A DNA stretch of 64,000 nt from JBGQOG01 sp052113705 (GCF_052113705.1 NZ_JBGQOG010000001.1:418944-482943); one strand, 5' to 3'. Positions 1 to 10,300 are shown, counted from the first letter of the stretch. Translations and numbers: made by a program. Notes: generated by a model not told the origin, from the sequence alone.

Positions 1-1
1 A

Positions 2-1168
2 CTCGGCTCGGGCGGGGTTGCGCCGCTTGATGCGATCTCGGGGCTTAAACTCGGCTTTGCCAAGACCGAAGTCGGCATGCTGGGATCGGCGCATTTTCTG
101 GGGTTTTTCGCCGGATGCTGGGCCGCGCCGCGCCTGATGGGCTCGGTGGGCCATGTGCGCAGCTTTGCCGCGTTTTCAGCCTTGGGCACCATCGGCATTG
201 CGGCGCATATGATGCTGGTCAATCCGCTGGCCTGGGCGGTGATGCGGATGCTGACCGGGCTGGCCGTCGCCGGCTGCTACACGGTGATCGAGGCCTGGCT
301 GCAATCGAGCGTCACCAATGAGACGCGGGGCCGCGCCATGGCCAGCTACCGCATCGTCGACATTGGCGCCAGCCTCGGGGCGCAGCTGATGATCGGCGTG
401 CTGACCCCGTCAAGCTATGCCAGCTACAACCTGCTGGCCATTCTGTGCTGCGCCGCGCTGCTGCCGCTGGCGCTGACCCGCAACACCGAGCCGGAAACGC
501 CCCCCGCCCCCCGCCTGCGGCCCCGCCTCGCCTGGGACCGCTCGCCGCTGGCGGCGCTGGCGGTGGTGGTGTCGGGGGTGACCGGGGCGGCGTTCCGCTT
601 CGTGGGCCCGGTCTATGCCGATGGTGTCGGTCTGACGCTGGACCAGATCGCCGCCTTTCTGGCGCTCTATGTGCTGGGCGGTTGGATTGCGCAGCTGCCC
701 GTGGGCTGGCTCGCCGACCGCTATGACCGCCGCTCGGTGCTGATCGGTCTCTCGGTCGCGGCGCTGGCGGCTTCGGCGCTGACCATCTTTCTGTCGGGCG
801 CGGGGCATCAGGCGGTCTATATCGCCGCCGCTTTCTTTGGCTTTGCCACCTTGCCCATCTACTCGGTCGCCGCCGCGCATGCCCATGATTTCGCGAACAA
901 CTCCGAGCGGGTTGAGCTGTCGGCGGCGCTGATGTTCCTCTATGCGCTGGGGGCCATTGCCTCGCCCATCCTCGCCTCGGTGCTGATCGAGGCCTTTGGC
1001 CCCTCGGCGATGTTCCTGTTCCTGTCGACGGTGCATCTGGCACTGGTGGCCTTTGGCCTGATCCGCATGTCGGCCCGCCCCACCCCCGAGGGGCGCACCC
1101 GCTACACCTGGGTGCCGCGCACCTCGTTCCAGATCGGGCGGCTGTTGCGGCGCGACCGCGAGGAGTAA
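2..1168 (+). CDS. MFS transporter, 5' end outside window
   Basis: C-terminal part of a major facilitator superfamily permease. The frame is already open at base 2 (reads LGSGGVAPLDAIS...), so the true start lies upstream and the first in-frame ATG at 77 is internal. The visible part has about eleven hydrophobic segments, a central polar loop rich in Pro/Glu/Arg near residues 160-175, and a half-two cytoplasmic motif resembling the MFS signature (GWLADRYDRRSVL). It ends in a basic tail (RLLRRDREE). The substrate cannot be read from sequence. The YcaD/UMF-like group of small-molecule exporters is the nearest type I can suggest. It lies 85 bases before metG in the same direction, so limited read-through is possible. 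Confidence 0.8.
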   Translation, partial: LGSGGVAPLDAISGLKLGFAKTEVGMLGSAHFLGFFAGCWAAPRLMGSVGHVRSFAAFSALGTIGIAAHMMLVNPLAWAVMRMLTGLAVAGCYTVIEAWLQSSVTNETRGRAMASYRIVDIGASLGAQLMIGVLTPSSYASYNLLAILCCAALLPLALTRNTEPETPPAPRLRPRLAWDRSPLAALAVVVSGVTGAAFRFVGPVYADGVGLTLDQIAAFLALYVLGGWIAQLPVGWLADRYDRRSVLIGLSVAALAASALTIFLSGAGHQAVYIAAAFFGFATLPIYSVAAAHAHDFANNSERVELSAALMFLYALGAIASPILASVLIEAFGPSAMFLFLSTVHLALVAFGLIRMSARPTPEGRTRYTWVPRTSFQIGRLLRRDREE

Positions 1169-1253
1169 TCCCCGCGTCGCTTTGCCGCCCTTCCCTCTGG
1201 CATTGACCCCGGATGCGCGGTAAACCCCCGCAAAACCGGTCGGAAGGGCGCAT

Positions 1254-2972
1254 ATGGCACGGCATCTCATCACCTCGGCGATTCCCTATATCAACGGCAT
1301 CAAGCATCTGGGCAACCTCGTCGGCTCACAGCTTCCCGCCGATCTTTTCGCGCGCTATCAGCGCGACCGCGGGCATGAGGTGATGTTCATCTGTGCGACC
1401 GATGAGCATGGCACCCCGGCGGAACTCGCCGCCGCCAAGGTGGGCAAACCGGTCGAGGAATATTGCGCCGAGATGCACGCCGTTCAGGCGGAAATCGCGC
1501 GCGGCTTCCGCCTGTCCTTTGACCATTTCGGCCGCTCCTCCAGCCCGCAGAACCGCGTGCTGACCCAGGCCTTCGCGAAACGTCTGGCCGAGGCCGGGCT
1601 GATCCGCGAAGTGACCGAAAAGCAGATGTATTCCAACGCCGATGGCCGGTTCCTGCCCGACCGCTATATCGAGGGCACCTGCCCCAACTGCGGTTTTGAC
1701 TCTGCGCGCGGCGATCAATGCGACAATTGCACGAAACAGCTCGATCCGGTGGATCTGATCAATCCGCGTTCGGTGATCTCGGGCTCGACCGATCTGGAGC
1801 TGCGCGAGACGAAACACCTGTTCCTGCGCCAGTCGGAAATGCGCGGCAAATTGCAGGACTGGATCGACAGCAAGAGCGATTGGCCGATCCTGACCACCTC
1901 GATCGCCAAGAAATGGCTGAACGATGGTGACGGGCTACAAGACCGCGGCATCACCCGCGACCTACACTGGGGCGTGCCCGCGCAATTCGACGGTGCGCCT
2001 TGGGCGGGGATGGAGGGTAAGGTTTTCTACGTCTGGTTCGACGCCCCCATCGAATATATCGCCTGCACGCAGGAATGGGCCGATGCAAACGGCAAGGGCG
2101 AGGCCGATTGGCAGCGCTGGTGGCGCACCGACAAAGGCGCGGCGGACGTGACCTATACCCAGTTCATGGGCAAGGATAACGTGCCGTTCCACACGCTCAG
2201 CTTCCCGGCGACCATTCTGGGTTCCGAAGAGCCGTGGAAGCTGGTCGATTACATCAAGTCCTTCAACTACCTGAACTATGACGGCGGCCAGTTCTCGACC
2301 TCGCGCGGGCGCGGTGTGTTCATGGATCAGGCGCTGGAGATCCTGCCCTCGGATTACTGGCGCTGGTGGCTCCTCAGCCACGCCCCGGAATCGGCGGACA
2401 GCGAATTCACTTGGGAGAATTTCCAGACCTCGGTGAACAAGGATCTGGCCGATGTGCTGGGGAATTTTGTCAGCCGGATCACCAAATTCACCCGCTCGAA
2501 ATTCGGCGAGGCCCTGCCCGAAGGCGGCGCCTGGGGCGAACGTGAGGCCGCGCTGACCGAAGAGCTGACCACCCGCGTCCGCGCCTATGAAGGTTTCATG
2601 GACGAAAAAGAGGTCCGCAAGGCCGCCGCGGAACTCCGCGCGATCTGGGTGGCGGGCAACGAATACCTGCAATCGGCAGCGCCCTGGACGGTGTTCAAGA
2701 CCGATCCGGCGCAGGCGGCAGCGCAGGCGCGCCTCGCGTTGAACCTGATCCGCCTTTACGCGATCCTGTCCGAGCCCTTCATTCCGGATGCCGCGGCAAA
2801 CATGCTGGAATCAATGCAATGCAGCGACCGCAGCTGGCCCGACGATGTCGCGGCGGCGCTGGAATTCCTGCCGGTGGGCCATGCCTTCACCACGCCCGAA
2901 GTGCTGTTCCGCAAGATTGCCGATGAAGAGCGCGAAGACTGGCAAAAACGCTTTGCGGGCATCCGCAGCTAA
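1254..2972 (+). CDS. metG: methionyl-tRNA synthetase
   Basis: Class I aminoacyl-tRNA synthetase that charges tRNA-Met in the cytoplasm. Of 572 residues, the catalytic HIGH-type motif reads HLGN (18-21) and the KMSKS-type loop reads FSTSRG (347-352), as in other MetRS. The connective peptide carries a four-Cys zinc knuckle, C143-x2-C146-x9-C156-x2-C159. There is no C-terminal tRNA-binding (EMAP-like) extension, which fits the length. The ATG at 1254 follows a GAAGGGCG ribosome-binding stretch. Followed by a large inverted repeat that separates it from the convergent cold-shock gene. Confidence 0.97.
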   Translation: MARHLITSAIPYINGIKHLGNLVGSQLPADLFARYQRDRGHEVMFICATDEHGTPAELAAAKVGKPVEEYCAEMHAVQAEIARGFRLSFDHFGRSSSPQNRVLTQAFAKRLAEAGLIREVTEKQMYSNADGRFLPDRYIEGTCPNCGFDSARGDQCDNCTKQLDPVDLINPRSVISGSTDLELRETKHLFLRQSEMRGKLQDWIDSKSDWPILTTSIAKKWLNDGDGLQDRGITRDLHWGVPAQFDGAPWAGMEGKVFYVWFDAPIEYIACTQEWADANGKGEADWQRWWRTDKGAADVTYTQFMGKDNVPFHTLSFPATILGSEEPWKLVDYIKSFNYLNYDGGQFSTSRGRGVFMDQALEILPSDYWRWWLLSHAPESADSEFTWENFQTSVNKDLADVLGNFVSRITKFTRSKFGEALPEGGAWGEREAALTEELTTRVRAYEGFMDEKEVRKAAAELRAIWVAGNEYLQSAAPWTVFKTDPAQAAAQARLALNLIRLYAILSEPFIPDAAANMLESMQCSDRSWPDDVAAALEFLPVGHAFTTPEVLFRKIADEEREDWQKRFAGIRS

Positions 2973-3012
2973 GCTCTGATCGCGAAGGGGGGCGCTGCCC
3001 CCCGCCTGCGGC

Positions 3013-3077
3013 TCCCCCCGGGATATTTTGAACGAAGCAAGACCGCACGATTTGCTTCGTTCAAAATATCCTCGGGG
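3013..3077. repeat. head-to-head pair of the GGATATTT/GAAGCAA intergenic repeat; likely bidirectional terminator
   Basis: Two copies of a 26-27-base element in opposite orientation: CCCCCGGGATATTTTGAACGAAGCAA's arm at about 3014-3040, and its inverse TTGCTTCGTTCAAAATATCCTCGGGGG's arm at 3052-3077. They are separated by about 11 bases. One arm lacks a single base of the other. The pair would form a long stem-loop in RNA from either strand and sits between the convergent metG and cspA, so a termination or mRNA 3'-end role is likely. Related single copies occur elsewhere in the window. Confidence 0.75.
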
Positions 3078-3195
3078 GTGAGGGGCGCAGCCCCGAGGGG
3101 GCAGACGGCCCCCTGCACGTTCCCCGCCCCGCGCGCGATATGAAAACGGGGCAGACTTGCGTCCACCCCGTTCAGAATTCATCTCTCTGAAGAAA

Positions 3196-3402
3196 TCAGA
3201 GCAGCGCGAGGTTGGTCGCCGATTCACGGCCGTCGCGGCTGGTCTCGATGTCGAACGACACCTTCTGACCGTCGTCCAGCGCACGGATGCCAGCGCGTTC
3301 AACCGCCGAAATGTGCACGAAAACGTCTTTTTTGCCGCCATCGGGAGCGATGAAGCCGAAACCCTTGGTGGTGTTGAACCATTTCACGGAGCCAGTAGCC
3401 AT
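3196..3402 (-). CDS. cspA: cold-shock domain protein
   Basis: 68-residue single cold-shock domain, a small beta-barrel that binds single-stranded RNA and DNA and acts as an RNA chaperone. Both RNP motifs are visible: KGFGFI (RNP1, residues 13-18) and VFVHIS (RNP2). The start GSVKWFN is typical. The gene has a GGAGT ribosome-binding site and a 286-base space upstream shared with the divergent arginase gene, which can hold a long cold-shock 5' leader. Whether it is cold-induced or constitutive cannot be told from sequence. Confidence 0.95.
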   Translation of the reverse strand: MATGSVKWFNTTKGFGFIAPDGGKKDVFVHISAVERAGIRALDDGQKVSFDIETSRDGRESATNLALL

Positions 3403-3688
3403 CGTGATATACTCCTATCAATGCCGCCCACGGTATGTGGCGGCCCGGCTCGGTCAGTGCAAAATCGAAGGTCTGGCCGATCACGGAACAGCGGGTCGAT
3501 AGAGGTAACGTCGCGCGAAAGATATGGGGGCGCGGTGTTCAAAGCGCAAGATGGATTTGGAAATTCCGCCCGACCTGCGCATACTGGCCGAATTGATATC
3601 CAAAATGAGCGAAGCACCGCGCATTTTGCTGCAATTTTCGCTTCCAACTGCCAGTCGGCCCCGGAAAGATCGGCGCAAAGGAGTTCCC

Positions 3689-4621
3689 ATGAACACGCAT
3701 AAGCATTGCATTCTGATCGGTGCCCCGGTCGATTCCGGCCAACGCCGTCCCGGCTGTCTGATGGGCCCTGCCGCCTATCGCGTCGCGGGGCTGGCGCAGA
3801 CACTTCAGGATCTGGGTCACAGCGTCGAAGACCGGGGCGATGTCGCGCCGCGCGCGCTGGAGGCTCCGGTTTGCGCCAATCCCGCCGTGCATCATCTGGC
3901 GGAGACTTTGGGCTGGACGGCGGCGCTGTCAGATGCCGCCGAGGACGCGATGGCGGCGGGGCTGCCGATGTTCATGGGCGGGGATCATTCGCTGGCGCTT
4001 GGGACTGTCGCCGGGGTCGCGCGGCACGCGGCCGGGACGGGGCGGCCGCTGTTCGTGCTCTGGCTTGATGCGCATTCCGATTTCCACACGATCGAGACCA
4101 CCACCTCCGGCAATCTGCATGGCACGCCAGTGGCCTATATCGTCGGGCGCGCGGGGTTTGACGTCTTCCCGCCCTTCCCCGCCCCGGTGCCGGCAGAGAA
4201 TATTTGCATGTTCGGCATCCGCTCGGTCGATCCGGCAGAACATGCGGGCCTCTTGATGCATGACATCGCCATCAACGACATGCGGGTGCTGGATGAGCGC
4301 GGTATCGTCGCCCCCCTGCGCGAGTTCCTCGATAAGGTGCGCGCGGTGAACGGGCTCCTGCATGTCTCGCTGGATGTCGATTTCCTCGATCCGGCGATTG
4401 CGCCCGCGGTCGGCACCACGGTGCCCGGCGGTGCCACCTTCCGCGAGGCGCATCTGGTGATGGAAATGCTGCATGAAAGCGGTCTTGTCACCTCACTCGA
4501 TCTGGTCGAGCTGAACCCTTTCCTAGATGAACGGGGCCGCACCGCGCGCCTGATGGTGGATCTTGTCGGCTCGTTGATGGGCCGAAAGGTCTTTGACCGA
4601 CCGACCCGGAGTTTCGGATGA
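3689..4621 (+). CDS. rocF: arginase
   Basis: Hydrolyses L-arginine to L-ornithine and urea in the cytoplasm. It has 310 residues. The binuclear manganese ligands are all present: GGDHS (97-101, His100), DAHSD (127-131), and SLDVDFLDP with Asp229 and Asp231. The ATG at 3689 was chosen because an AAAGGAG ribosome-binding site sits 5 bases upstream and the first residues (MNTHKHCILIGAPVDSGQ) match arginase N-termini; the frame is open further upstream without family similarity. The stop overlaps the start of the ornithine cyclodeaminase gene (ATGA), so the two are translationally coupled. Agmatinase is less likely because the partner enzyme uses ornithine. Confidence 0.93.
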   Translation: MNTHKHCILIGAPVDSGQRRPGCLMGPAAYRVAGLAQTLQDLGHSVEDRGDVAPRALEAPVCANPAVHHLAETLGWTAALSDAAEDAMAAGLPMFMGGDHSLALGTVAGVARHAAGTGRPLFVLWLDAHSDFHTIETTTSGNLHGTPVAYIVGRAGFDVFPPFPAPVPAENICMFGIRSVDPAEHAGLLMHDIAINDMRVLDERGIVAPLREFLDKVRAVNGLLHVSLDVDFLDPAIAPAVGTTVPGGATFREAHLVMEMLHESGLVTSLDLVELNPFLDERGRTARLMVDLVGSLMGRKVFDRPTRSFG

Positions 4622-5667
4622 TGACGTTGCAACCTTCCCGGCTGGCGATGGTGCCCTTTGTTTCGGTGGCCGATATGATGCGTCTGGTGCATCACATCGG
4701 GCTTGAACAGATGCTCGTAGCGCTGGCCGATGAGATCGAGGCCGATTTCCACCGCTGGCCGGAATTCGACAAAACCCCGCGGGTGGCGAGCCATTCCGAG
4801 GTGGGGGTGATCGAGCTGATGCCGACCTCGGACGGTGAGACCTATGGCTTTAAATATGTGAATGGCCATCCGAAAAACGCGCATGAAGGGCTGCAGACGG
4901 TCACCGCCTTTGGCCTTCTGGCCGATGTGGCGACAGGCTATCCGCTGCTGTTGTCTGAGATGACGCTGTTGACCGCGCTGCGCACCGCCGCCTCCTCGGC
5001 GATGGCGGCCAGGCATCTGGCGCCGAAGGGCGCCCGTGTCATGGCGCTGATCGGCAATGGCGCGCAGTCGGAGTTTCAGGCGCTGGCCTTCAAGGCCGTC
5101 TGCGGCATCACAGAAGTGCGGCTGTATGACATTGACCCCGCCGCCACCGCGAAATGCGCGGCCAATCTGGCGGGCAGCGGGCTGACAGTCACCGCCTGCA
5201 ACAGCGCCGAGGCGGCGATGGAGGGGGCGCAGATCATCACCACCTGCACCGCCGACAAACGCAATGCGACGATCCTGACGGACAATATGGTTGGGGCCGG
5301 GGTGCATCTGAACGCGATTGGCGGCGATTGCCCGGGCAAGACCGAACTCGCGCCCGCCATCCTGCACCGCGCGGAAATCTTTGTGGAATACCCCGATCAG
5401 ACCCGGATCGAGGGCGAAATTCAGCAGCTCGCCCCCGACCATCCGGTGACCGAGCTTTGGGAGGTGATCACCGGCAGCAAGGCGGGCCGCAAGAGTGCCG
5501 CGCAGCTGACGCTGTTCGACGGCGTCGGCTTTGCGATCGAGGATTTCTCGGCTTTGCGCTATGTGCTGGGGCAGCTCAAGGGCTCGGGCTTTTATCAGGA
5601 TCTGGACATGGTTGCCGACCCCGATGATCCGCGCGATCTGTTCGGGATGCTGATGCGCGCGCAGTAA
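4618..5667 (+). CDS. ocd: ornithine cyclodeaminase
   Basis: NAD-dependent deaminating cyclisation of L-ornithine to L-proline and ammonia. The 349-residue protein has the mu-crystallin/OCD fold. An NAD-binding Rossmann segment reads ALIGNGAQSEFQALAF (about 142-157), and the substrate-pocket region includes the conserved HLNAIGGDCPGKTEL stretch. The ATG overlaps the arginase stop. Together with arginase and the nearby putA it completes arginine to ornithine to proline to glutamate. Followed by a short hairpin flanked by A and T runs before the convergent AsnC gene. Confidence 0.94.
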   Translation: MMTLQPSRLAMVPFVSVADMMRLVHHIGLEQMLVALADEIEADFHRWPEFDKTPRVASHSEVGVIELMPTSDGETYGFKYVNGHPKNAHEGLQTVTAFGLLADVATGYPLLLSEMTLLTALRTAASSAMAARHLAPKGARVMALIGNGAQSEFQALAFKAVCGITEVRLYDIDPAATAKCAANLAGSGLTVTACNSAEAAMEGAQIITTCTADKRNATILTDNMVGAGVHLNAIGGDCPGKTELAPAILHRAEIFVEYPDQTRIEGEIQQLAPDHPVTELWEVITGSKAGRKSAAQLTLFDGVGFAIEDFSALRYVLGQLKGSGFYQDLDMVADPDDPRDLFGMLMRAQ

Positions 5668-5682
5668 TCGCCGCCAGAAACC

Positions 5683-5712
5683 AAAAAGACGCCGGACTCC
5701 CCGGCACCTTTT
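5683..5712. terminator. bidirectional terminator between ocd and the AsnC gene
   Basis: A GCCGG/CCGGC stem with a 5-base loop (5691-5705) has AAAAA on one side and TTTT on the other. This suits termination of both the rightward ocd transcript and the leftward regulator transcript. The stem is short, so efficiency is uncertain. Confidence 0.45.
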
Positions 5713-5735
5713 CCATGTCTCCCTCACTGCTGGCG

Positions 5736-6173
5736 TCAGAGTTTCGTGCCCGGTCGCCTTGTGCTGAGCAACAGATTGGTCTCCGAGGTCGCCACCCCGT
5801 CAAAGCGGCGGATCTGCGCGAGGATGTCATCGAGTTCGGCCAGAGTCTGCGTGCCCAGTTCGATGATCAGATCCCATTTGCCATTGGTCGCATGCACCGC
5901 CTGCACCGCCGCCAGCCCCATCAGCCGGGCAATGATCCGGTCGGTGCCGCGCCCCTCGATGCCGATCATCATCAGCCCGCGCACCGGGGCCGCCGTCACA
6001 TCCGCCCGCGTCAGCACGGTAAAGCCGGAAATCTCGCCCCGGTTCACCAGCCGCTCGATCCGCGCGCGCACGGTGGCGCGGCTGAGCGTGAGCTGTGCCG
6101 CCAGATCCGAAAGTGAGGCCCGCCCGTCGCGCCGCAGCGCCGCAATCAGCCGGTTGTCGATGTCATCCGCCAC
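5736..6173 (-). CDS. Lrp/AsnC-family transcriptional regulator
   Basis: 145-residue regulator with an N-terminal winged HTH (about 3-55, LIAALRRDGRASLSDLAAQLTLSRATVRARI) and a C-terminal RAM/AsnC effector-binding ferredoxin-like domain (about 65-140). Family members bind amino acids and form octamers. It sits between arginase-ocd (convergent) and the MerR-XRE-cupin gene plus putA (divergent). By analogy with the Lrp-type PutR activators of Rhodobacter putA, control of arginine, ornithine or proline catabolism is a reasonable inference. The effector is not visible. Confidence 0.88.
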   Translation of the reverse strand: MADDIDNRLIAALRRDGRASLSDLAAQLTLSRATVRARIERLVNRGEISGFTVLTRADVTAAPVRGLMMIGIEGRGTDRIIARLMGLAAVQAVHATNGKWDLIIELGTQTLAELDDILAQIRRFDGVATSETNLLLSTRRPGTKL

Positions 6174-6316
6174 GTCCGCGCCCCGTTCGCCAAAATGCTG
6201 TTTTCCGCCATATCCCGCGCCGCGTCAAACGGCGGCGTTGCCCGGGGGCGCGGTGTGACCGGGGCTGGCCGATAAATCGGTTGAAAGCAGCGGCCGTTCC
6301 GCGACAAAAAGGAAGC

Positions 6317-7162
6317 ATGACCAAGGGCGGGGCAGAGATGGCGGTGGCTGAGCAAGAGATCCGTTACCGCGTCGCGGATGCGGCCCGCGCGGCGGGCATT
6401 GCCCCCTCAACCCTGCGGCTGTGGGAAGCACAGGGGTTGATCACCCCGGAGCGCCGCAACTCTGGCCAGCGGCTCTATTCGACCGCCGATGTCGAGCGTG
6501 TCCAGCGGATCGCCTTCTTGCGGCGCGAGGCGGGCCTCAACCCCGCCGCCATCCGCGCCGCCCTCGACGCCGAGGCGCAGACGGCGCAAGGGGGCCGGCA
6601 TGAGCTGCCCGAAAGCCTGCCTGGCGACGGCCTCGGACCCCGGCTGCGCGCCCTGCGGCAGGCCCGGGGGTTGCGGATGGATCAGGTGGCACAGGACCTC
6701 GGCCTGTCGCCCTCAAGCCTGTCCACGCTTGAGCGCACGGGAGCCGGGGTTTCCTTCACCACCCTCGCAGGCGTCGCGCGCTATTATGGAACCACGGTGT
6801 CCTTGCTCTCCGGGCAGGACCGGCCGGGCGGGCCGGTGGTGCGGGCGGGGGCAGCGCGGGTCTGGCCAATGCCCGTCGAGGGGGTACGGGTCGAGGTACT
6901 GGCCGAGGGGCGGCTGCAGATGGATTGCCACCGCTTTATCCTCTCGCCCGGCGCAGGTTCGGAGGGGGTTTACGGTCATGAGGGCGAGGAGTTTATCCAT
7001 GTTCTGGCCGGGCGCTTTCGGCTGGTGCTGGATGGCACCGAAACCCATGAGCTGGGCCCCGGAGATTCCCTTTATTTCAAGAGCGCCCGCCCGCATTCCT
7101 GGGCGAATGCCGCCGATGGGGAATGCGTGCTGATCTGGGTGAACACGCCGCCGAGTTTCTAG
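6317..7162 (+). CDS. MerR-XRE-cupin fused transcriptional regulator
   Basis: 281 residues with three recognisable domains in series. Residues about 14-82 form a MerR-type winged HTH (YRVADAARAAGIAPSTLRLWEAQGL...RLYSTADVERVQRI). Residues about 105-165 form a lambda-repressor-like XRE HTH (LRALRQARGLRMDQVAQDLGLSPSSLSTLER). Residues about 195-280 form a cupin barrel (HEGEEFIHVLAGRFRLVLDG...LGPGDSLYFKSARPHSW). XRE-cupin regulators such as PuuR respond to small metabolites; the added MerR domain makes two DNA-binding heads per chain. ATG 6317 follows AAAAAGGAAG; ATG 6338 is an alternative. It lies 160 bases before putA in the same direction, so control of amino-acid catabolism is inferred. Confidence 0.85.
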   Translation: MTKGGAEMAVAEQEIRYRVADAARAAGIAPSTLRLWEAQGLITPERRNSGQRLYSTADVERVQRIAFLRREAGLNPAAIRAALDAEAQTAQGGRHELPESLPGDGLGPRLRALRQARGLRMDQVAQDLGLSPSSLSTLERTGAGVSFTTLAGVARYYGTTVSLLSGQDRPGGPVVRAGAARVWPMPVEGVRVEVLAEGRLQMDCHRFILSPGAGSEGVYGHEGEEFIHVLAGRFRLVLDGTETHELGPGDSLYFKSARPHSWANAADGECVLIWVNTPPSF

Positions 7163-7322
7163 ACGGCAGGCCCAACCGGAATCAGCAGGTCTTGGCCGGT
7201 ATGGCAGTTCAAATGGCGCGCAGTATCGGCCACATTCGGGCAAAGAGACCATGAGAGTGAAAACTACAGGCAAAAGAACTATGCCTTCGGCGGTATGATG
7301 GGTGAAACGCAAGGAGTGCGAC

Positions 7323-10300
7323 ATGAACCCGATCTGGCAGGCCATCGAAACCGGAACCCTTCAGCCCGAAGCCCCGCTTCTGGCCCGCCTGATCGATCAG
7401 GCCGCGCTTGATGCCGCCACCCGTGCGCGCATCACCGCCGCCGGGGCCGATCTGGTGCGCAAGATCCGCGCCGATGTCCGCCCCGGGCTGATGGAGGTCT
7501 TTCTGGCCGAATATGGCCTCTCGACCGATGAGGGCATCGCGCTGATGTGTCTGGCCGAGGCGCTGTTGCGGGTGCCGGATGCCGAGACGATGGATGCGCT
7601 GATCGAAGACAAGATCGCCCCCTCTGACTGGGGCAAGCATCTGGGCAAATCCGCCTCCAGCCTCGTCAATGCCTCGACCTGGGCTTTGATGCTCACCGGC
7701 AAGGTGCTGGATGAGGCCGAGCCGGGCGTGGTCGGCCATCTGCGCAATGCGGTGAAACGTCTGGGCGAGCCGGTGATCCGTGTCGCCGTGGGCCGGGCGA
7801 TGAAGGAAATGGGCCGCCAGTTCGTGCTGGGCGAGACGATTCAGGGCGCGATGAAACGCGCCGAGAAGCGCGAGGCCGAGGGCTATGGCTACAGCTATGA
7901 CATGCTGGGCGAGGCCGCGCGCACCGGCGCCGATGCGGTCCGCTATGCCAAGGCCTATGGCGATGCGATTGTGGCGATTTCCAAGGGCTGCAAAACCCGC
8001 GACGTGCGCGCCAACCCCGGCATTTCGATCAAACTCTCGGCGCTGCACCCCCGCTATGAGGTGGCGCAAGAGGCCCGGGTGATGGCGGAACTGGTGCCGG
8101 TGGTGACCGATCTCGCCCGCGCCGCAGCAAAAGCAGGCATGGGCTTCAACATCGACGCGGAGGAGGCCGACCGGCTGACCCTCTCGCTGAAGGTGATCGA
8201 GGCGGTGCTGGCAGACAGCGCGCTGGCTGGTTGGGATGGTTTTGGCGTCGTGGTGCAGGCCTATGGCCGCCGCGCGGGCGCGGTGCTCGACTGGCTTCAT
8301 GCCACCGCCGAACGGCTGAACCGCAGGATCATGGTGCGGCTGGTCAAGGGCGCCTATTGGGACGCCGAGGTGAAGCGCGCGCAGGTGCTGGGCCTCGCGG
8401 ATTTTCCGGTTTTCACCCGCAAAGTCTCGACCGATGTCAGCTATATCGCCAATGCCCGCAAGCTTCTGGGCATGACCGACCGCATCTATCCGCAATTCGC
8501 GACGCATAACGCACATACCGTGGCCGCCGTGCTGGAAATGGCCGGACCCGCGCTGATCGAGGCGCAGAAGTTCGAGTTCCAGCGTCTGCATGGCATGGGC
8601 GAGCGGCTGCATGACATCGTGCTGAAAGACCGCGGCACCCGCTGCCGGATCTATGCGCCGGTGGGCGCGCACCGCGACCTCTTGGCCTATCTGGTGCGGC
8701 GTCTCTTGGAAAACGGCGCGAACTCCAGCTTTGTGAACCAGATCGTCGATGAGGATGTGGCGCCCGAACAGGTGGCGGCCTGCCCGCTGACCACGGTGGA
8801 GGCACTGGCCGATCCGGTGAACCCGGTGCTGACCCGCCCCGCGGCCCTCTTTGCGCCCGAGCGGGTGAACAGCACCGGCCGTGACCTGACCGATGCCGCG
8901 ACGCTGGCGGCGATTGACGCCGCGCGGGGCGCCCATGCGACCACCCTTCCCGAGGCGCGCCCGGTGCTGGCGGGACCCGTGGCCCCACTGCCACCTGCTG
9001 CGGTGATCAGCCCGGCTACGGGCGCGGTGGTTGGCCATGTCGCCGCCGCCTCGCCCGCCGATATCGAGACCGCGCTGACCCATGCCGCGCGCTGGGAGGC
9101 ACCTGTGGCCGAGCGCGCCCGTGTGCTGAGCCGCGCCGCCGATCTTTATGAAGCCGCCGAGGGCGAGGTTTATGCGCTGCTGGCGCTTGAGGCAGGCAAG
9201 ACGCTGGCAGATGCCTTGGGGGAATTGCGCGAGGCGGTGGATTTCCTGCGCTATTACGCGGCGGGTGCGGCGGGGCTGACGGCTCCGGCGCGCGGGGTTT
9301 TCACCTGCATCAGCCCGTGGAACTTCCCGCTGGCGATCTTCACCGGCCAGATCGCGGCGGCGCTGGCCGCGGGCAACGGCGTGCTGGCGAAACCCGCGCC
9401 GCAAACCCCGCTGATCGCCGCCCTTGGCGTGCGGCTCTTGCATGAGGCGGGCGTGCCGCTCTCCGCGCTGCAACTGCTGCCGGGTGCGGGCGAAGTGGGT
9501 GCGGCACTGACCTCGGACCCGCGCGTCTCCGGCGTGGCCTTCACCGGCTCCACCGCCACCGCGCAGGCGATCCGCCGCGCGATGGCCGAGACAATGGCCC
9601 CGACCGCGCCGCTGATCGCGGAAACCGGCGGGCTGAACGCGATGATCGTCGACAGCACGGCACTCGCCGAACAGGCGGTGCGCGACATCCTCGCCGCCTC
9701 GTTCCAATCGGCGGGTCAGCGCTGCTCGGCGCTCCGTTGCCTCTATGTGCAGGACGACATCGCGCCGCACCTGACCGAGATGCTCTATGGCGCGATGGAT
9801 CAGCTGACCCTGGGCGATCCCTGGCGGCTGACCACCGATGTCGGCCCGGTGATTGATGCCACGGCACAGGCGGGGATTCGCGCGCATATCGACGCGGCCC
9901 GCGCCGAAGGCCGGGTGCTGAAGGAAATGCATGCCCCGGCGCAGGGTCATTTCATCGCCCCGACGGTCATTCAGGTCGGCGGCATCGAGGATCTTGAACG
10001 CGAGATTTTCGGCCCCGTCCTGCATGTGGCCCGCTTCCGCGCCAAGGATCTGCCCAAGGTGGTGGCGGCGATCAATGCCACCGGCTATGGCCTGACCTTC
10101 GGCCTGCACACCCGCATCGACAACCGGGTGCAGGAAGTGACCGAGGCGCTCTCGATCGGCAATATCTATGTGAACCGCAACCAGATCGGCGCGGTGGTGG
10201 GCAGCCAACCCTTTGGCGGCGAGGGGCTTTCGGGCACCGGACCGAAGGCGGGCGGGCCGGACTATCTGACGCGCTTCACCGTCAGTGCCGCGCCGCAGAT

